A DNA stretch of 64,000 nt, taken from the NCBI RefSeq assembly GCF_026167525.1, contig NZ_CP110679.1:2157501-2221500 (forward strand), in the 5' to 3' direction. Made by a program: the position numbers and the translations under genes. The notes under the pieces are model-generated. The model had not been told where the DNA came from. It did no database searches and saw nothing but the letters and a program-made list of their open reading frames with translations. Shown piece after piece: positions 1 through 8,832 of the stretch; the first letter of the stretch is position 1; the number at the start of each line of letters is the position of its first letter. This DNA is from Sphingomonas sp. M1-B02. Its GTDB lineage: Bacteria; Pseudomonadota; Alphaproteobacteria; Sphingomonadales; Sphingomonadaceae.

Positions 1-938
1 TCGAACTCGGGCCGCGCCTTCAGCACCGCGGGGAGCCGATAGAATGGCACTGCGCTGCTGAGGTGGTGGATATGGTGCATGCCGATATTGGCGGTGAACC
101 AGTTCAGCACGGGCGGCAGCACGTAATAAGAGCTGCCATAGAGCGCCGCGTCGTGAAACTTCCAGCCATCGGCCTCGCTCCAATAGGTATCCTCGAACTG
201 ATGCTGGACGTAGAACAGCCAGACCCCGATCGAGGCGGCGATCAGCGTGATCGGCAGCTGAATCATCAGAAAAGGGCCGAGCCCCACGAGCAAGATCAGC
301 CCGGTCCACAGCAAGGCGATACCCGCATTGGTGCCCATCGTGCTGATCCAGGGCTGCCAGCCGGCGCGCATCAGCCCGATCGGCAGCCGATGCTGCAGGA
401 AGAAGACGAACGCCGGCCCAAGCCCGAACAGCACCAGCGGGTTGCGATAGAGGCGATAGCGCAGCCGGCCGAATGCGGTGAGGCCGGCATATTCACGCAC
501 CGTAAGCGTCTCGACATCGCCGACGCCGCGGCGGTCAAGGTTGCCCGTCCCGGCATGGTGCATCGAATGGGTGCGGCGCCAATAACCATAGGGCGTGAGC
601 GTCAGCACCCCCAGAAAGCGCCCTACCCAATCATTGGCGCGCCGCCCCTTGAAGAAGGCGCCGTGCCCGCAATCATGCTGGATCAGGAACAGCCTGAGCA
701 GAAAGCCGGCGGCGGGCACCGCCAGCAGCAAGGTCAGCGCATAATGGACGTCGAGCGCGAGCCACATCAGCCCCCACAGCAGCAGCAGCGGCATAGCGCT
801 CGCGGCAAGCTCCAGCCATGCCCGAACATTGTCGGTCGCGCGAAAGGCGGCGACGCCGCGCGCCATCTCCTTCAGGTCAAGTGATCCGACCGGGCCGCTC
901 GCGGGTGAAGCGCTCGGGGAAAATGCACCGATAAACAT
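1..938 (-). CDS. Fatty acid desaturase, 3' end beyond window edge
   Basis: Membrane-bound di-iron fatty acid desaturase. The reading frame runs from an ATG at 938 off the left edge, giving about 312 visible residues. Three histidine clusters of the family are visible: HDCGH, HSMHH and HHIHH, which hold the two irons. Hydrophobic stretches flank the first and second boxes, as expected for an integral inner-membrane enzyme that introduces a double bond into acyl chains. The C-terminal box is followed by a short tail (SSAVPFYRLP) typical of the family, so little of the protein should be missing. It stands alone here, with no same-strand partner within 170 bp. Substrate position specificity (delta-9, delta-12 or sphingolipid-type) cannot be told from the sequence. 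Confidence 0.85.
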   Translation of the reverse strand, partial: MFIGAFSPSASPASGPVGSLDLKEMARGVAAFRATDNVRAWLELAASAMPLLLLWGLMWLALDVHYALTLLLAVPAAGFLLRLFLIQHDCGHGAFFKGRRANDWVGRFLGVLTLTPYGYWRRTHSMHHAGTGNLDRRGVGDVETLTVREYAGLTAFGRLRYRLYRNPLVLFGLGPAFVFFLQHRLPIGLMRAGWQPWISTMGTNAGIALLWTGLILLVGLGPFLMIQLPITLIAASIGVWLFYVQHQFEDTYWSEADGWKFHDAALYGSSYYVLPPVLNWFTANIGMHHIHHLSSAVPFYRLPAVLKARPEF

Positions 939-1110
939 GAATTTGGGAAGCCCGGCCTTATCGAAAGGAAAATCGTCCGGGCGATGACCTCGCGGCCTGC
1001 CCGGCATGGAAGAACAGCTTCTAAACGATCGCCATGTCCAAAAAGTGCCTTCGCGGTCCTAACCCTCCCCGCCTAGCTTCGAATTGCGGCGCTGAAAAGC
1101 CCGGCTCGGT

Positions 1111-2040
1111 TCATCCCCGCCGTGGCAGGCGGAGCCATCGGCGGTCGGCAGGGTCCGGCCGGTTGTCGTCGAGGCATTGGGCGATGATCTCGGCCGATTC
1201 GACCAACCGGGGCCCCGGCCGGTTGAAGAAATGATGCCCGTCCGCCACGAAAACGCGGCCCTGGCGCACCGCCGAGAGATCGCGCCAGCCGGGCCGGTCG
1301 ACCAGCGGCGCAAGGTCGCCCAGCGTCTGCGGGATCCGGTATCCACACGGCATCATCACGATCACGTCGGGATCGGCGGCGATCAGCGTATCCCATTCCA
1401 GCCAGGGCGAATGCTGCCCCGCCACGGCGAACAGCGGCTCGCCCCCGGCCAGTTCGATCAGCTCGGGGACCCAGTTTCCGGCCACCATCAGCGGATCGAT
1501 CCATTCGATCGCGGCGACCGTGGGCCGCAGTCCACGCCCAGCCGTGCGCGCCTGCAGCGCATCGAGCCGCGCCCGAAGCCGCTCTACGGCGCGCTCGGCT
1601 TCCTCCTCAGCGCCCACCGCCTCGCCGACACGCGCAAAGTCTCCCCACACGTCGCCCAGATCGTCCGGCGCCAGCGACACCAGGGTCGGCGCGGTTCCCA
1701 CCCAGGCGGCGAGCGAGTCCTCGAGATCGGCCGGCGTCACCGCACAGACCGCGCATTGCGACTGGGTAAGGATGACGTCGGGGCGCAGCGCGCGCAGCTG
1801 CTCCGAATCGACCGCATAGACCGAGAGCCCTTGCTGGACGATCTCTTGCACGCGCCGGTCGATCTGCAGCGAGGTCAGCCCCTTTTCCAGCTTGGTCGAG
1901 GTCAGCACCGGGAGGGCCGCGACGAAGGGCGGGAAATCGCATTCGTGCGAACGGCCGAGCAATTGCTCGCCGAGCCCCACCGCCACGGCAATTTCGGTTG
2001 CGCTCGGCAGCAGCGACACCACCCGGGGGAGCGCGGCCAT
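1111..2040 (-). CDS. BtuF-like cobalamin-binding protein, no signal peptide
   Basis: 309-residue protein of the periplasmic-binding-protein family that binds cobalamin or siderophores (PF01497 type). The N-terminus reads RVVSLLPSATEI and then GRSHECDFP, the signature of the BtuF-like subgroup. I place the start at the ATG at 2040, which overlaps the stop of the upstream membrane-protein gene by one base (TGATG). A longer in-frame start at 2130 would lie inside that gene and adds an Ala/Arg-rich extension. From 2040 there is no signal peptide, unlike classical BtuF, so the protein may be cytoplasmic. No BtuC or BtuD genes are nearby. Translational coupling and the upstream cobalamin riboswitch tie it to vitamin B12 uptake or handling. 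Confidence 0.8.
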   Translation of the reverse strand: MAALPRVVSLLPSATEIAVAVGLGEQLLGRSHECDFPPFVAALPVLTSTKLEKGLTSLQIDRRVQEIVQQGLSVYAVDSEQLRALRPDVILTQSQCAVCAVTPADLEDSLAAWVGTAPTLVSLAPDDLGDVWGDFARVGEAVGAEEEAERAVERLRARLDALQARTAGRGLRPTVAAIEWIDPLMVAGNWVPELIELAGGEPLFAVAGQHSPWLEWDTLIAADPDVIVMMPCGYRIPQTLGDLAPLVDRPGWRDLSAVRQGRVFVADGHHFFNRPGPRLVESAEIIAQCLDDNRPDPADRRWLRLPRRG

Positions 2041-2582
2041 CAGCGCAGCCGCGGCGCGAGCGCAGGCCCGAACAGCCGCGGCGCGGCCCGCGCGAGGAGC
2101 GTGTAGAATGCCACCAGTCCGCTCAACCACAGCGCATCGTTGGCGAGGATCTGCAGCACGATCGAGGGCGCGAAGGTGCCGGTGCCGCCGGCAAGAAGCG
2201 AGAAGAGGAACAGGAACCCCTCATAGGCAGCGAAGGCGAATGCGAACACCGCCACCAGTCGCGAGGAAAGCGCCGCAGCATCACCGATCGTGCGGCGCGC
2301 GACCAGCATGGCGACCACGCTCGCCGCGCCCAGCGCCAGCCCCCAGACCATTGCATAGGCGGTGAACGGATAGCCGAGCATCGCGAAGCCGAGCAGCTGG
2401 TTGACGGCCCACACCCCGGCCACGGTCACCAATGCCTGGGCACGCGGCATCGTCGCCCCGGCAAGCGTCGCGACGGCGACGAAGGGCATCATACAGGCGG
2501 TGGCGAGCGTGCCGAGGATCGCCGCAAAGGCAAGCGCAAGCGGCCAGGCGATGCCGACAGAGTCGGATGGTTTGACAGTCAT
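2040..2582 (-). CDS. Small polytopic membrane protein under a B12 riboswitch, candidate cobalamin transporter
   Basis: 180-residue protein with about five or six predicted transmembrane helices and a single cysteine (Cys30, within TACMMPF) at the end of the first helix. It is the first gene downstream of the cobalamin riboswitch at 2764-2993 and is translationally coupled to the BtuF-like gene. I do not recognise the family with certainty. Size and context resemble solitary B12 transporters such as BtuM, a Gram-negative ECF-type S component that also uses one cysteine, but I see no motif that proves this. Alternatives are another B12-regulated permease or an accessory protein of a TonB-dependent receptor encoded elsewhere. 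Functional assignment rests on regulation and neighbourhood only. Confidence 0.75.
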   Translation of the reverse strand: MTVKPSDSVGIAWPLALAFAAILGTLATACMMPFVAVATLAGATMPRAQALVTVAGVWAVNQLLGFAMLGYPFTAYAMVWGLALGAASVVAMLVARRTIGDAAALSSRLVAVFAFAFAAYEGFLFLFSLLAGGTGTFAPSIVLQILANDALWLSGLVAFYTLLARAAPRLFGPALAPRLR

Positions 2583-2763
2583 AGAAATGATTCCCGGCGT
2601 CGAGCGACCAGACCGGGGCGTCCGCGCGAACGGTCGGCCGGTGCCGACAATCGGACGCGTGAGCGACCGCCGACCTCAGCCGATGCGGCCCCAGCCGCAC
2701 GTTCGTCGCTCAGACGAAACCGTTTCGCGCCTGGCCAATCCCATGGACCCGGCAAGAGCGACA

Positions 2764-2993
2764 CGCGCCGGTCGGTCTCCTGGCTCGCGGGTCGTCACGG
2801 GATAGGCGCCTTCCCAGCGGATCGACTCCGTCGACCCATCCAGTGGCTGCGGACCGTCGCCGATCCGCGTGCACATCCTGCTCGCCGCTTACAGTTGCAG
2901 GGTCAGCCGCAGAATTGCCCGGCATTGCCCGAGCGCACTGCGTTCCCGTTACCGGTGCGATCTGCCGCCCGCCGAATCGGACGACACCGATCG
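2764..2993 (-). promoter_or_regulatory. Cobalamin (AdoCbl) riboswitch
   Basis: Read on the minus strand, this stretch contains the B12-box elements in the right order: CGGTGTCGTC near the 5' side, GGGAACGCAGTGC, CTGCAACTGTAAGCGG, CCACTGG, GGGAAGGCG and finally GCGAGCCAGGAGACC. These match the conserved core of the cobalamin riboswitch. It lies about 180 bp upstream of the membrane-protein gene at 2582 and should lower expression of that gene and the coupled BtuF-like gene when adenosylcobalamin is abundant. The intervening leader can encode a 61-residue peptide from a GTG at 2764 whose stop overlaps the downstream ATG; whether it is translated is unknown. I see no clear intrinsic terminator, which suggests translational rather than transcriptional control. 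Confidence 0.92.
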
Positions 2994-3044
2994 GCTAGCA
3001 AGAGAGAACCGATTCTGCAATCGCCGCGCATGCGTCCCGGCGGG

Positions 3045-4646
3045 TCAGCGCGCTCTCCGCCCCCCGGCTGACGGAAGCGGGGCGAGCGTGAAGCTGTCCA
3101 CGTCGAGATAGCCTGCGCCGGGCGCTGGATTGTAACAGGACAAAGCAAATTGCACGCCCTGGAAAGTGCCGGTTTGCCAGTCGAACGCCAGCGGGAAGTT
3201 ACCGCCGACCTCGTGCCAGCGCTGCCCGTCCAGGCTGTAGCCCAGCCGGCCGATGTTCCGCACGAAATCGGTATCGGTCCGCAGCCACAGCCGCGCGCCG
3301 CTGATCGGAACCGCGGCCTCGCGTACGGTGATTTCGGGCCCGTTCACCGTCGAATCGGTGACTCGCATCGTCAGGGCATGGGCGCGCCCGGCCTGCCCGA
3401 GGACCGAAAGCTGCGCGCTGATCTTGCCGAAGGTGCCGAAGCCGCAGACGTCGCCCGGGCGAATGCCGGCCAGATCGAGCTTCACGACCGCGCGCGACGC
3501 CGGCCCCTGTGCCTTCTGCGTCAGCGTGTTGCGGGCCAGCCAGATATTGTCCGCCGCCGTGGCATGGAGCCGCAGCCATCCCGGACGCGCGGTGAGCGAC
3601 CACCGGGCGTCGTCCGGATTGTGGTTCCAGCGCCATTGCAGGCCGAGCGCAGCCGAGGAGAAGACGTCGGACGTGGCGGGTTCGGCAAAGGGCTGCCCGG
3701 CGATCGGCTTGGCGGCGCGATCGGGCACTCGCCCGGGCGCTTGCGGCGTGCCCCAGACCGGCCAGTCGTCGACCCAATGGACCGGGCTGAGATTGGTCAT
3801 CCGCCCGATCGGCCCTGCGTCGTACATCACGAAACCGAACCAGCGACCGTCGGCAAGGTCCACCAGTGCGCCCTGGTGCCCGCCGGTGCGGTCGCGCGTG
3901 CTGATCGAGGGGCGGGTCTCCCACGGGCCGGTCAGGCTGCGCGCGCGCGAGACCGTCATCGACAGCCGGCGCGGGATTGCGTTGAACAGATAATAATAGC
4001 CCGCCCGCTTGATCAGGTGCGATCCCTCCGCACCCTCATTGTAATGAACGACTTGGGCGGCCTTCACGGCGCTGTAATCATCGGTCAGGGTCAGCAACGT
4101 CACCGTGCCGTCGGAGCCCTCGGCGGTGACGATATAGCCCGTGCCGTCATCGTCGAAGAACAGGCCCGGATCGAATGCCTCGCGGTCGAGGACCGAATAG
4201 GTCCATGGGCCGCTGATCTGCTCGGCGCGATAAAGTCGCGTCTTTTGTCCGACAGGGGTTATCGCCAGATAGAATTTGCTGCGATGGTGACGCAGGCTGG
4301 CGGCATAGAAGCCGCGGCGATAGTCGCCCCCCTCCTTCAGGTCATAGCGCGGGTTGCCGTCCAGCCGCGGCTGGACATGCGTCGCCAGCCGCCAGTTCAC
4401 CAGATCGCGCGAATGGAGGATCACCACGCCGGGGGCGTTCACGAAAGTGGTGGAGACGAAGTAGAAATCCTCGCCCACCCGGATGATGTCGGGATCGGGA
4501 TAATCGGCGAACAGGACCGGATTGCGATAGGTGCCGTCGCCCTGGTCCGATTGCCAGACCTGCGCCGTCGCAGGTGAGACCCCCGTCAACAAGAGCGCCA
4601 CCGCCGCCGTCGCCGCGCTACCCCGCCGCATTCCCACTCCCTTCAC
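3045..4646 (-). CDS. Glycoside hydrolase family 43 (beta-xylosidase / arabinofuranosidase type), secreted
   Basis: 533 residues. An N-terminal signal peptide (hydrophobic AATAAVALLLTGV ending near ATAQ) precedes a five-bladed GH43 propeller. NPVLFADYPDPDIIRV carries the catalytic base aspartate (about residue 51), FDPGLFFDDDGTGYI fits the pKa-modulating aspartate region, and EGAEGSHL carries the general acid glutamate. The last 200 residues form a beta-sandwich like the C-terminal domain of GH43 beta-xylosidases. It would cleave xylosyl or arabinosyl units from plant oligosaccharides in the periplasm or outside the cell. It is a single gene here, with no sugar transporter or TonB receptor beside it. 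A second ATG five codons in is an equally possible start. Confidence 0.88.
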   Translation of the reverse strand: MKGVGMRRGSAATAAVALLLTGVSPATAQVWQSDQGDGTYRNPVLFADYPDPDIIRVGEDFYFVSTTFVNAPGVVILHSRDLVNWRLATHVQPRLDGNPRYDLKEGGDYRRGFYAASLRHHRSKFYLAITPVGQKTRLYRAEQISGPWTYSVLDREAFDPGLFFDDDGTGYIVTAEGSDGTVTLLTLTDDYSAVKAAQVVHYNEGAEGSHLIKRAGYYYLFNAIPRRLSMTVSRARSLTGPWETRPSISTRDRTGGHQGALVDLADGRWFGFVMYDAGPIGRMTNLSPVHWVDDWPVWGTPQAPGRVPDRAAKPIAGQPFAEPATSDVFSSAALGLQWRWNHNPDDARWSLTARPGWLRLHATAADNIWLARNTLTQKAQGPASRAVVKLDLAGIRPGDVCGFGTFGKISAQLSVLGQAGRAHALTMRVTDSTVNGPEITVREAAVPISGARLWLRTDTDFVRNIGRLGYSLDGQRWHEVGGNFPLAFDWQTGTFQGVQFALSCYNPAPGAGYLDVDSFTLAPLPSAGGRRAR

Positions 4647-4864
4647 CGTTCACGGCAGCCGCAAAACCATGCCGCGCCACCCCGCTTTGGCTCAGCTTAG
4701 ACATGGAACGGACCGGGGTGCCCATATATTTCGCCCGATCGACGAACAGCGATCATGATGCATTGTTTCGCGGGACGGGCGATGCGCGAAGAGTGCCGCA
4801 AAGCGAAGAAGCAGCGCGCGCCGCAACCCCGATGGGCCCAAGAGTTTGAAATATATGCCAAAAT

Positions 4865-4957
4865 TGGCGGAGACGGAGGGATTCGAACCCTCGGTACCAG
4901 TAATCCCAGTACGGCGGTTTAGCAAACCGCTGGTTTCAGCCACTCACCCACGTCTCC
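4865..4957 (-). tRNA. tRNA-Ser (GCT)
   Basis: Minus-strand cloverleaf with a GGAGACG/CGTCTCC acceptor stem, an anticodon arm GGTTTGCTAAACC giving anticodon GCT, a long variable arm as in serine tRNAs, a T-arm GGTTCGAATCC and an encoded CCA at 4865-4867. It reads AGC/AGT codons. Confidence 0.96.
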
Positions 4958-5110
4958 GGGAACGCCCGAAGTGGTGCGCTATAGCGACGGTCTTTCGCGG
5001 TATCAACGCAAGAACCGCCCCAACGCAAAATCGACTCGAGTCGTCGCCCGTTCATTGCGTGGTCATACCGGCAGGGATAGCCTTCGCGGCTGGTTCATGG
5101 GGGTGTTGCG

Positions 5111-5860
5111 ATGCGCGTGCGAAGCTGGATGCTATGGGCTGCTGCCGCCGCCCTGGGCCTCGGCGCGGTGCCGGCTTCGGCACAGGTGACCACGATCGAT
5201 CCGAACAGCGCGATCGATTCGGATCTGCAGACCCCGCCCCCCGTCGACCGCGCGCCGCCGCCGCGCGACGAAGGCGCCTATCAGGAGTCCCCGATCGCCG
5301 CGCCCCCCCGCGAGACGCTGCCTCCCGCACCCGATGCGGCCCCCAACACCAACAGCAACATGCGCGCGCAGGCCACCGACACGTTTGAGCGCGACGATCT
5401 GATCGGCGCCGCCGAGGGCGTGTTCGGTCGGGGCGCCTCGGGCCTCGCCGGGATCATCGAGGATATCCTGAAGGAACAGGGCAAGCCCAACGCCTACATC
5501 GCCGGACGCGAGGGTTCGGGCGCGGTCGGCGTCGGGTTGCGCTACGGCGCGGGCCAGCTGTTCCACAAGATCGAAGGCGAGCGGCAGGTCTTCTGGACCG
5601 GCCCCTCGATCGGCTTCGATCTGGGCGGCGACGCCAACAATGTCTTCGTCCTGGTCTATAATCTCTACGACACCCAGGATCTCTACAAGCGCTTCCCGGC
5701 GGGCGAGGGTCGCGTCTATTTCGTCGGCGGCTTCTCGGCGAGCTATATGCGCCGTGGCGACGTGGTTCTCATCCCGGTCCGGCTCGGCGTCGGCTGGCGG
5801 CTGGGGATCAACGCCGGCTATATGCGCTTCAGCGAAAAGCGGCACTGGCTGCCCTTCTGA
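5111..5860 (+). CDS. DUF1134 envelope protein, EipA-like
   Basis: 249 residues: a signal peptide (hydrophobic core AAAAALGLG, cleavage near ASA/QV), a proline-rich low-complexity linker (about residues 40-80), then a compact DUF1134 domain ending in RLGINAGYMRFSEKRHWLPF. The domain is the alphaproteobacterial family represented by Brucella EipA, a periplasmic protein needed for cell-envelope integrity. A small beta-barrel fold is known for the family; its biochemical role is not. The downstream DUF1294 gene starts 30 bp later on the same strand and may be co-transcribed. The assignment is from recognisable blocks such as GREGSGAVGVGLRYGAG and the conserved C-terminus. Confidence 0.85.
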   Translation: MRVRSWMLWAAAAALGLGAVPASAQVTTIDPNSAIDSDLQTPPPVDRAPPPRDEGAYQESPIAAPPRETLPPAPDAAPNTNSNMRAQATDTFERDDLIGAAEGVFGRGASGLAGIIEDILKEQGKPNAYIAGREGSGAVGVGLRYGAGQLFHKIEGERQVFWTGPSIGFDLGGDANNVFVLVYNLYDTQDLYKRFPAGEGRVYFVGGFSASYMRRGDVVLIPVRLGVGWRLGINAGYMRFSEKRHWLPF

Positions 5861-5889
5861 CGATGGCGCGCTTCGGCTAGGCCGGCGAC

Positions 5890-6165
5890 ATGCTGCTGTA
5901 TGCCGTCCCGGTCCTGCTGCTGGTCAATCTGCTGACCTTTCTTCGCTTCCGCGACGACAAGCGGCGCGCAATCGCGGGCGCGCGCCGCATTCCGGAAGCC
6001 GATCTGCTCGGGTTGGCGCTCATCGGCGGCACGCCCGCCGCCTTCCTCGCCCGCGCGCGCTTTCGTCACAAGACCCGCAAGCAGCCCTTTTCGACCTTCC
6101 TCTATTTGATCGCTGCCATCCAGGTCGGCGCGGCGATCGGGCTCCTCGTCCCGACGCCGGGCTAA
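5890..6165 (+). CDS. DUF1294 membrane protein
   Basis: 91-residue protein with two or three transmembrane helices and the DUF1294 signature: RFRDDKRRA near the N-terminus, a GGTPAAFLARARFRHKTRK block and a final hydrophobic helix. The family is widespread, sometimes fused to a cold-shock domain, and has no established function. It follows the EipA-like gene by 30 bp. Its stop overlaps the stop of the convergent tonB gene (CTAA shared). Confidence 0.85.
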   Translation: MLLYAVPVLLLVNLLTFLRFRDDKRRAIAGARRIPEADLLGLALIGGTPAAFLARARFRHKTRKQPFSTFLYLIAAIQVGAAIGLLVPTPG

Positions 6166-6944
6166 AGACCGAAAAGCCCCCGCCTGCGCCTGGGCGGCGG
6201 CGGCGGATCGGCGGGCTCGCGCTGGATCGCCCAGCTATGATTCTCGACGATTACCGCCGGCACCGCGCGCCCCCGCGCATCGCGCGACGGTCGAAAGCGG
6301 AAGCGCTCGCGGATCAGCCGGCAGGTCGTCGCATCCAGTTCGCGGCTGCCGCTCGATTGGGTGACCTCACAGTCGACGACTCGCCCGTCGGTCCACACCG
6401 TGTAGCGCACGCTGACCGTCCCGCTGATCCCCGAGTCGGCCGCCCCCTCGGGATAGTCCGAATCGCGCAGGTTCCCGCGCACCCAGCGCGGCGCCGTCTC
6501 CGAACCACCGTCGCCCGAGCCATCGCCCCGACCGCCACTCCCTCGACCATCGCCCTCGCCGCCGCTGCCCGTGCCGGGCCCGATCACCTCCGCGCTCCCC
6601 GCCGTCGCGGCGCTGCCCACTCCCGCGATCGGCGCGGCGGCGATCGGCGGAGGGGGCGGCAGGACGAGCGGCGGTGGCGCGACAATCTCGGTCGGCTCGG
6701 CGCGCAGATTGGGCGGCGCTGCGGCGCCTTCGGGTTTGCTGCTGCGCACCCGGTGCGGCTTTATCCGCTCAACCGGCGGGGGCGGCTCCAGGCCGATCTC
6801 GAATAGCTGTAGGTCGTCGGCAGGTGCCTGCCCGCCGCGTAGCGCGAGCCCCGCGATCAGCGCATAGCCCAACATAACGGTAAGCGCGGCCGCGCCCAGG
6901 GCAGCCCGGCCTCGTTCGAACGGCGTGGATCGGCGATAGGTCAT
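6162..6944 (-). CDS. TonB-family energy transducer
   Basis: 260 residues: one N-terminal transmembrane helix (about residues 15-38), a proline-rich periplasmic spacer with a PPPP stretch, a Gly/Ser-rich low-complexity hinge of about 40 residues, and a C-terminal TonB domain (from SDYPEGAADSGISGTV through WTDGRVVDCEVTQSSGS to FRFRPSRD). It should couple the proton motive force via ExbBD to outer-membrane receptors. No exbB/exbD or receptor gene is adjacent, so it is probably one of several TonB paralogues. The tail after the domain is a short Pro/Arg-rich stretch (PPPPPRRRRG), unusual but not unique. Confidence 0.85.
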   Translation of the reverse strand: MTYRRSTPFERGRAALGAAALTVMLGYALIAGLALRGGQAPADDLQLFEIGLEPPPPVERIKPHRVRSSKPEGAAAPPNLRAEPTEIVAPPPLVLPPPPPIAAAPIAGVGSAATAGSAEVIGPGTGSGGEGDGRGSGGRGDGSGDGGSETAPRWVRGNLRDSDYPEGAADSGISGTVSVRYTVWTDGRVVDCEVTQSSGSRELDATTCRLIRERFRFRPSRDARGRAVPAVIVENHSWAIQREPADPPPPPRRRRGLFGL

Positions 6945-7001
6945 GTGTCGGCTCTCAAGCCATCCAACGCATGAACGATCGATTGCGCCGCTCCGATGCG
7001 C

Positions 7002-7466
7002 TCAGCCGTTCGCCTCGACGAAGCAGGCAAGATTGGCGAGCGAGGATTTGAGGCCAGCCACATGGTCCTGCTTGCGGATCCCGGCGGGGACGTTGTCGCA
7101 GGCGATCGCGACCCGCGTCGCGTCGCCGGCGGCTTCGAACGTCCAGCTCATCACCATCGTGCCCGCGAAGGCCGGATCTTCGGCTTCGAACTCCGCCGAC
7201 TGGATGATCTTCACGTTCGGGACCAGCGCCAGGTAGCGCACCTCCACCACGTCGCCATCGTCCGAGGTCTTGCCGGGCGCATGCGCCTCGTCCTGATAGG
7301 TCAGCGCCATCCGATAGCTGCCCCCCGGGCCGGCATCGAAGTCGAGCATCTCGCCCGTCATCCCCTCCGGCGGCAGCCAGCGCACCAGCGCCGCGGGATC
7401 GACGAACGCCGCATAGACCCTTGCCAGCGGCGCCCGGATCAGCCGCGATGCACGATCGGTCCTCAA
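7002..7466 (-). CDS. SRPBCC / AHSA1-family protein
   Basis: 154 residues when started at the TTG at 7466, whose bases overlap the stop of the dihydroorotase gene (TTGA). The reading frame continues further upstream but only inside that gene. The fold is the START-like helix-grip of AHSA1 proteins: ASRLIRAPLARVYAAFVDP, then WLPPEGMTGEMLDFD, and a C-terminal helix GLKSSLANLACFVE. Family members bind small hydrophobic ligands or act as Hsp90-activator-like proteins; the ligand here is unknown. It is probably translated by coupling from pyrC. No pathway link to pyrimidine synthesis is evident. Confidence 0.78.
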   Translation of the reverse strand: MRTDRASRLIRAPLARVYAAFVDPAALVRWLPPEGMTGEMLDFDAGPGGSYRMALTYQDEAHAPGKTSDDGDVVEVRYLALVPNVKIIQSAEFEAEDPAFAGTMVMSWTFEAAGDATRVAIACDNVPAGIRKQDHVAGLKSSLANLACFVEANG

Positions 7467-8788
7467 GGGTATTCGACGCTCTCGAAGCGGATCGGCGCGC
7501 CCGTCGCCGCCTCGGCAAGCGCGCCGTCCCACATCACCCGGCGGCCGCGCACGAAGGTGCCGATCGGCTTGCCGGTAATCGCCATGCCGGTGAAGGGCGA
7601 CCAGCCGCAGCGCGAGGCGAGCCAGCTCTGCTCGATCGTCCAGCGCGCCTTCAGGTCGACGATTGTGAAATCGGCGTCATAGCCCGCCACGATCCGTCCC
7701 TTGCCGACAATCCCGAAGATGCGCTGCGCCCCGGCGCTGGTCAGCTCGATCAGCCGCTGCAGCGTCATCCGCCCTTCCGCCACATGATTGAGCAGCAGCG
7801 GCAGCAGCGTCTGCACGCCGGGCATCCCGCTCGGGCTCGCCGGATATTCCTGCGCTTTCTCTTCCAGCGTGTGCGGGGCATGGTCCGATCCGATCACGTC
7901 GGGTACGCCCTGGTTCAGCCAGTGCCAAAGCCCGTCGCGATGCGCGCCCGAACGGATCGGCGGGTTCATCTGCGCGAGCGTGCCGAGCCGCGGATAGGCC
8001 TCTTCGCCCGCCAGCGTCAGATGCTGCGGCGTCACTTCGCAGGTCGCGATGTCCTTGTTCTGCCCCAGCAGCTCGAGCTCGGCCGGTGTCGTCACATGCA
8101 GCACGTGGATCCGCCGCCGGGCCTCGCGCGCCAGCCGCAGGATGCGCCGCGTCGCCAGGATCGCGCTTTCGTCGTCGCGCCACACCGGATGCGACGAGGG
8201 GTCGCCCGTGATCCGTTCCCCCAGCCGCTCCTGCATCCGGAACTCGTCCTCGGCATGGATCGCCACGCGGCGATGCCCCGCGGCGAGCACTCGCGCCAGA
8301 TTGGCGTCGTCGGAGACCAGCAGGTCGCCGGTCGAGGCGCCCATGAAGATTTTGACCCCCGCGGTCCCCGGCATCCGCTCGAGCTCGGCCAGGCTCGCGG
8401 CATTATGGTTGGTCGCGCCGACATAGAAGGCATGGTCGCACCACATGCGATCCTTGGCGCGCGCGAGCTTGTCGGCGATCGCCTCGGCGCTGTCGGTATT
8501 GGGCTTGGTGTTGGGCATTTCGAACACCGCGGTCACCCCGCCCAGCACCGCCGCCCGGCTGCCGGTCTCGAGGTCCTCTTTCGCCACGAGTCCGGGCTCG
8601 CGGAAATGGACCTGCGTGTCGATGACGCCCGGCAGGATGTCGAGCCCGGTGCAGTCCACCGTCTCGCCCGCATCGCCGACCTGGCCGATCGCGACGATCC
8701 GCCCGTCCCGGACGCCCACATCGACGTCGGCCGGGCCACCGGGCAGATGCACGCGTCCGCCGCTGAGCTTCAAATCCACGTTCGTCAT
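7463..8788 (-). CDS. pyrC: Dihydroorotase (class I)
   Basis: 441 residues from the ATG at 8788, preceded by AGAGG; an upstream in-frame codon at 8851 would overlap the divergent ygfZ gene. The zinc-binding HFREPG motif (in DTQVHFREPGLV), the carboxylatable lysine region VKIFMGAST, the later metal ligands in IHAEDE and HVLHVTT, and the catalytic SDHAPHT are all present. It catalyses cyclisation of carbamoyl-aspartate to dihydroorotate in pyrimidine synthesis. It is a free-standing type, without the carbamoyltransferase, and the SRPBCC gene follows with overlapping codons. Confidence 0.93.
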   Translation of the reverse strand: MTNVDLKLSGGRVHLPGGPADVDVGVRDGRIVAIGQVGDAGETVDCTGLDILPGVIDTQVHFREPGLVAKEDLETGSRAAVLGGVTAVFEMPNTKPNTDSAEAIADKLARAKDRMWCDHAFYVGATNHNAASLAELERMPGTAGVKIFMGASTGDLLVSDDANLARVLAAGHRRVAIHAEDEFRMQERLGERITGDPSSHPVWRDDESAILATRRILRLAREARRRIHVLHVTTPAELELLGQNKDIATCEVTPQHLTLAGEEAYPRLGTLAQMNPPIRSGAHRDGLWHWLNQGVPDVIGSDHAPHTLEEKAQEYPASPSGMPGVQTLLPLLLNHVAEGRMTLQRLIELTSAGAQRIFGIVGKGRIVAGYDADFTIVDLKARWTIEQSWLASRCGWSPFTGMAITGKPIGTFVRGRRVMWDGALAEAATGAPIRFESVEYP

Positions 8789-8832
8789 GCCCGCCTCTTC
8801 CGTCCAGCCTCGCGGCCTCCTACCTCTTAGCC

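Noticed and set aside
63..884. Long open frame on the plus strand opposite the desaturase
   Set aside because: Composition is Gln/Arg/Pro-rich without any motif, and the minus strand encodes a clear desaturase with all three histidine boxes.
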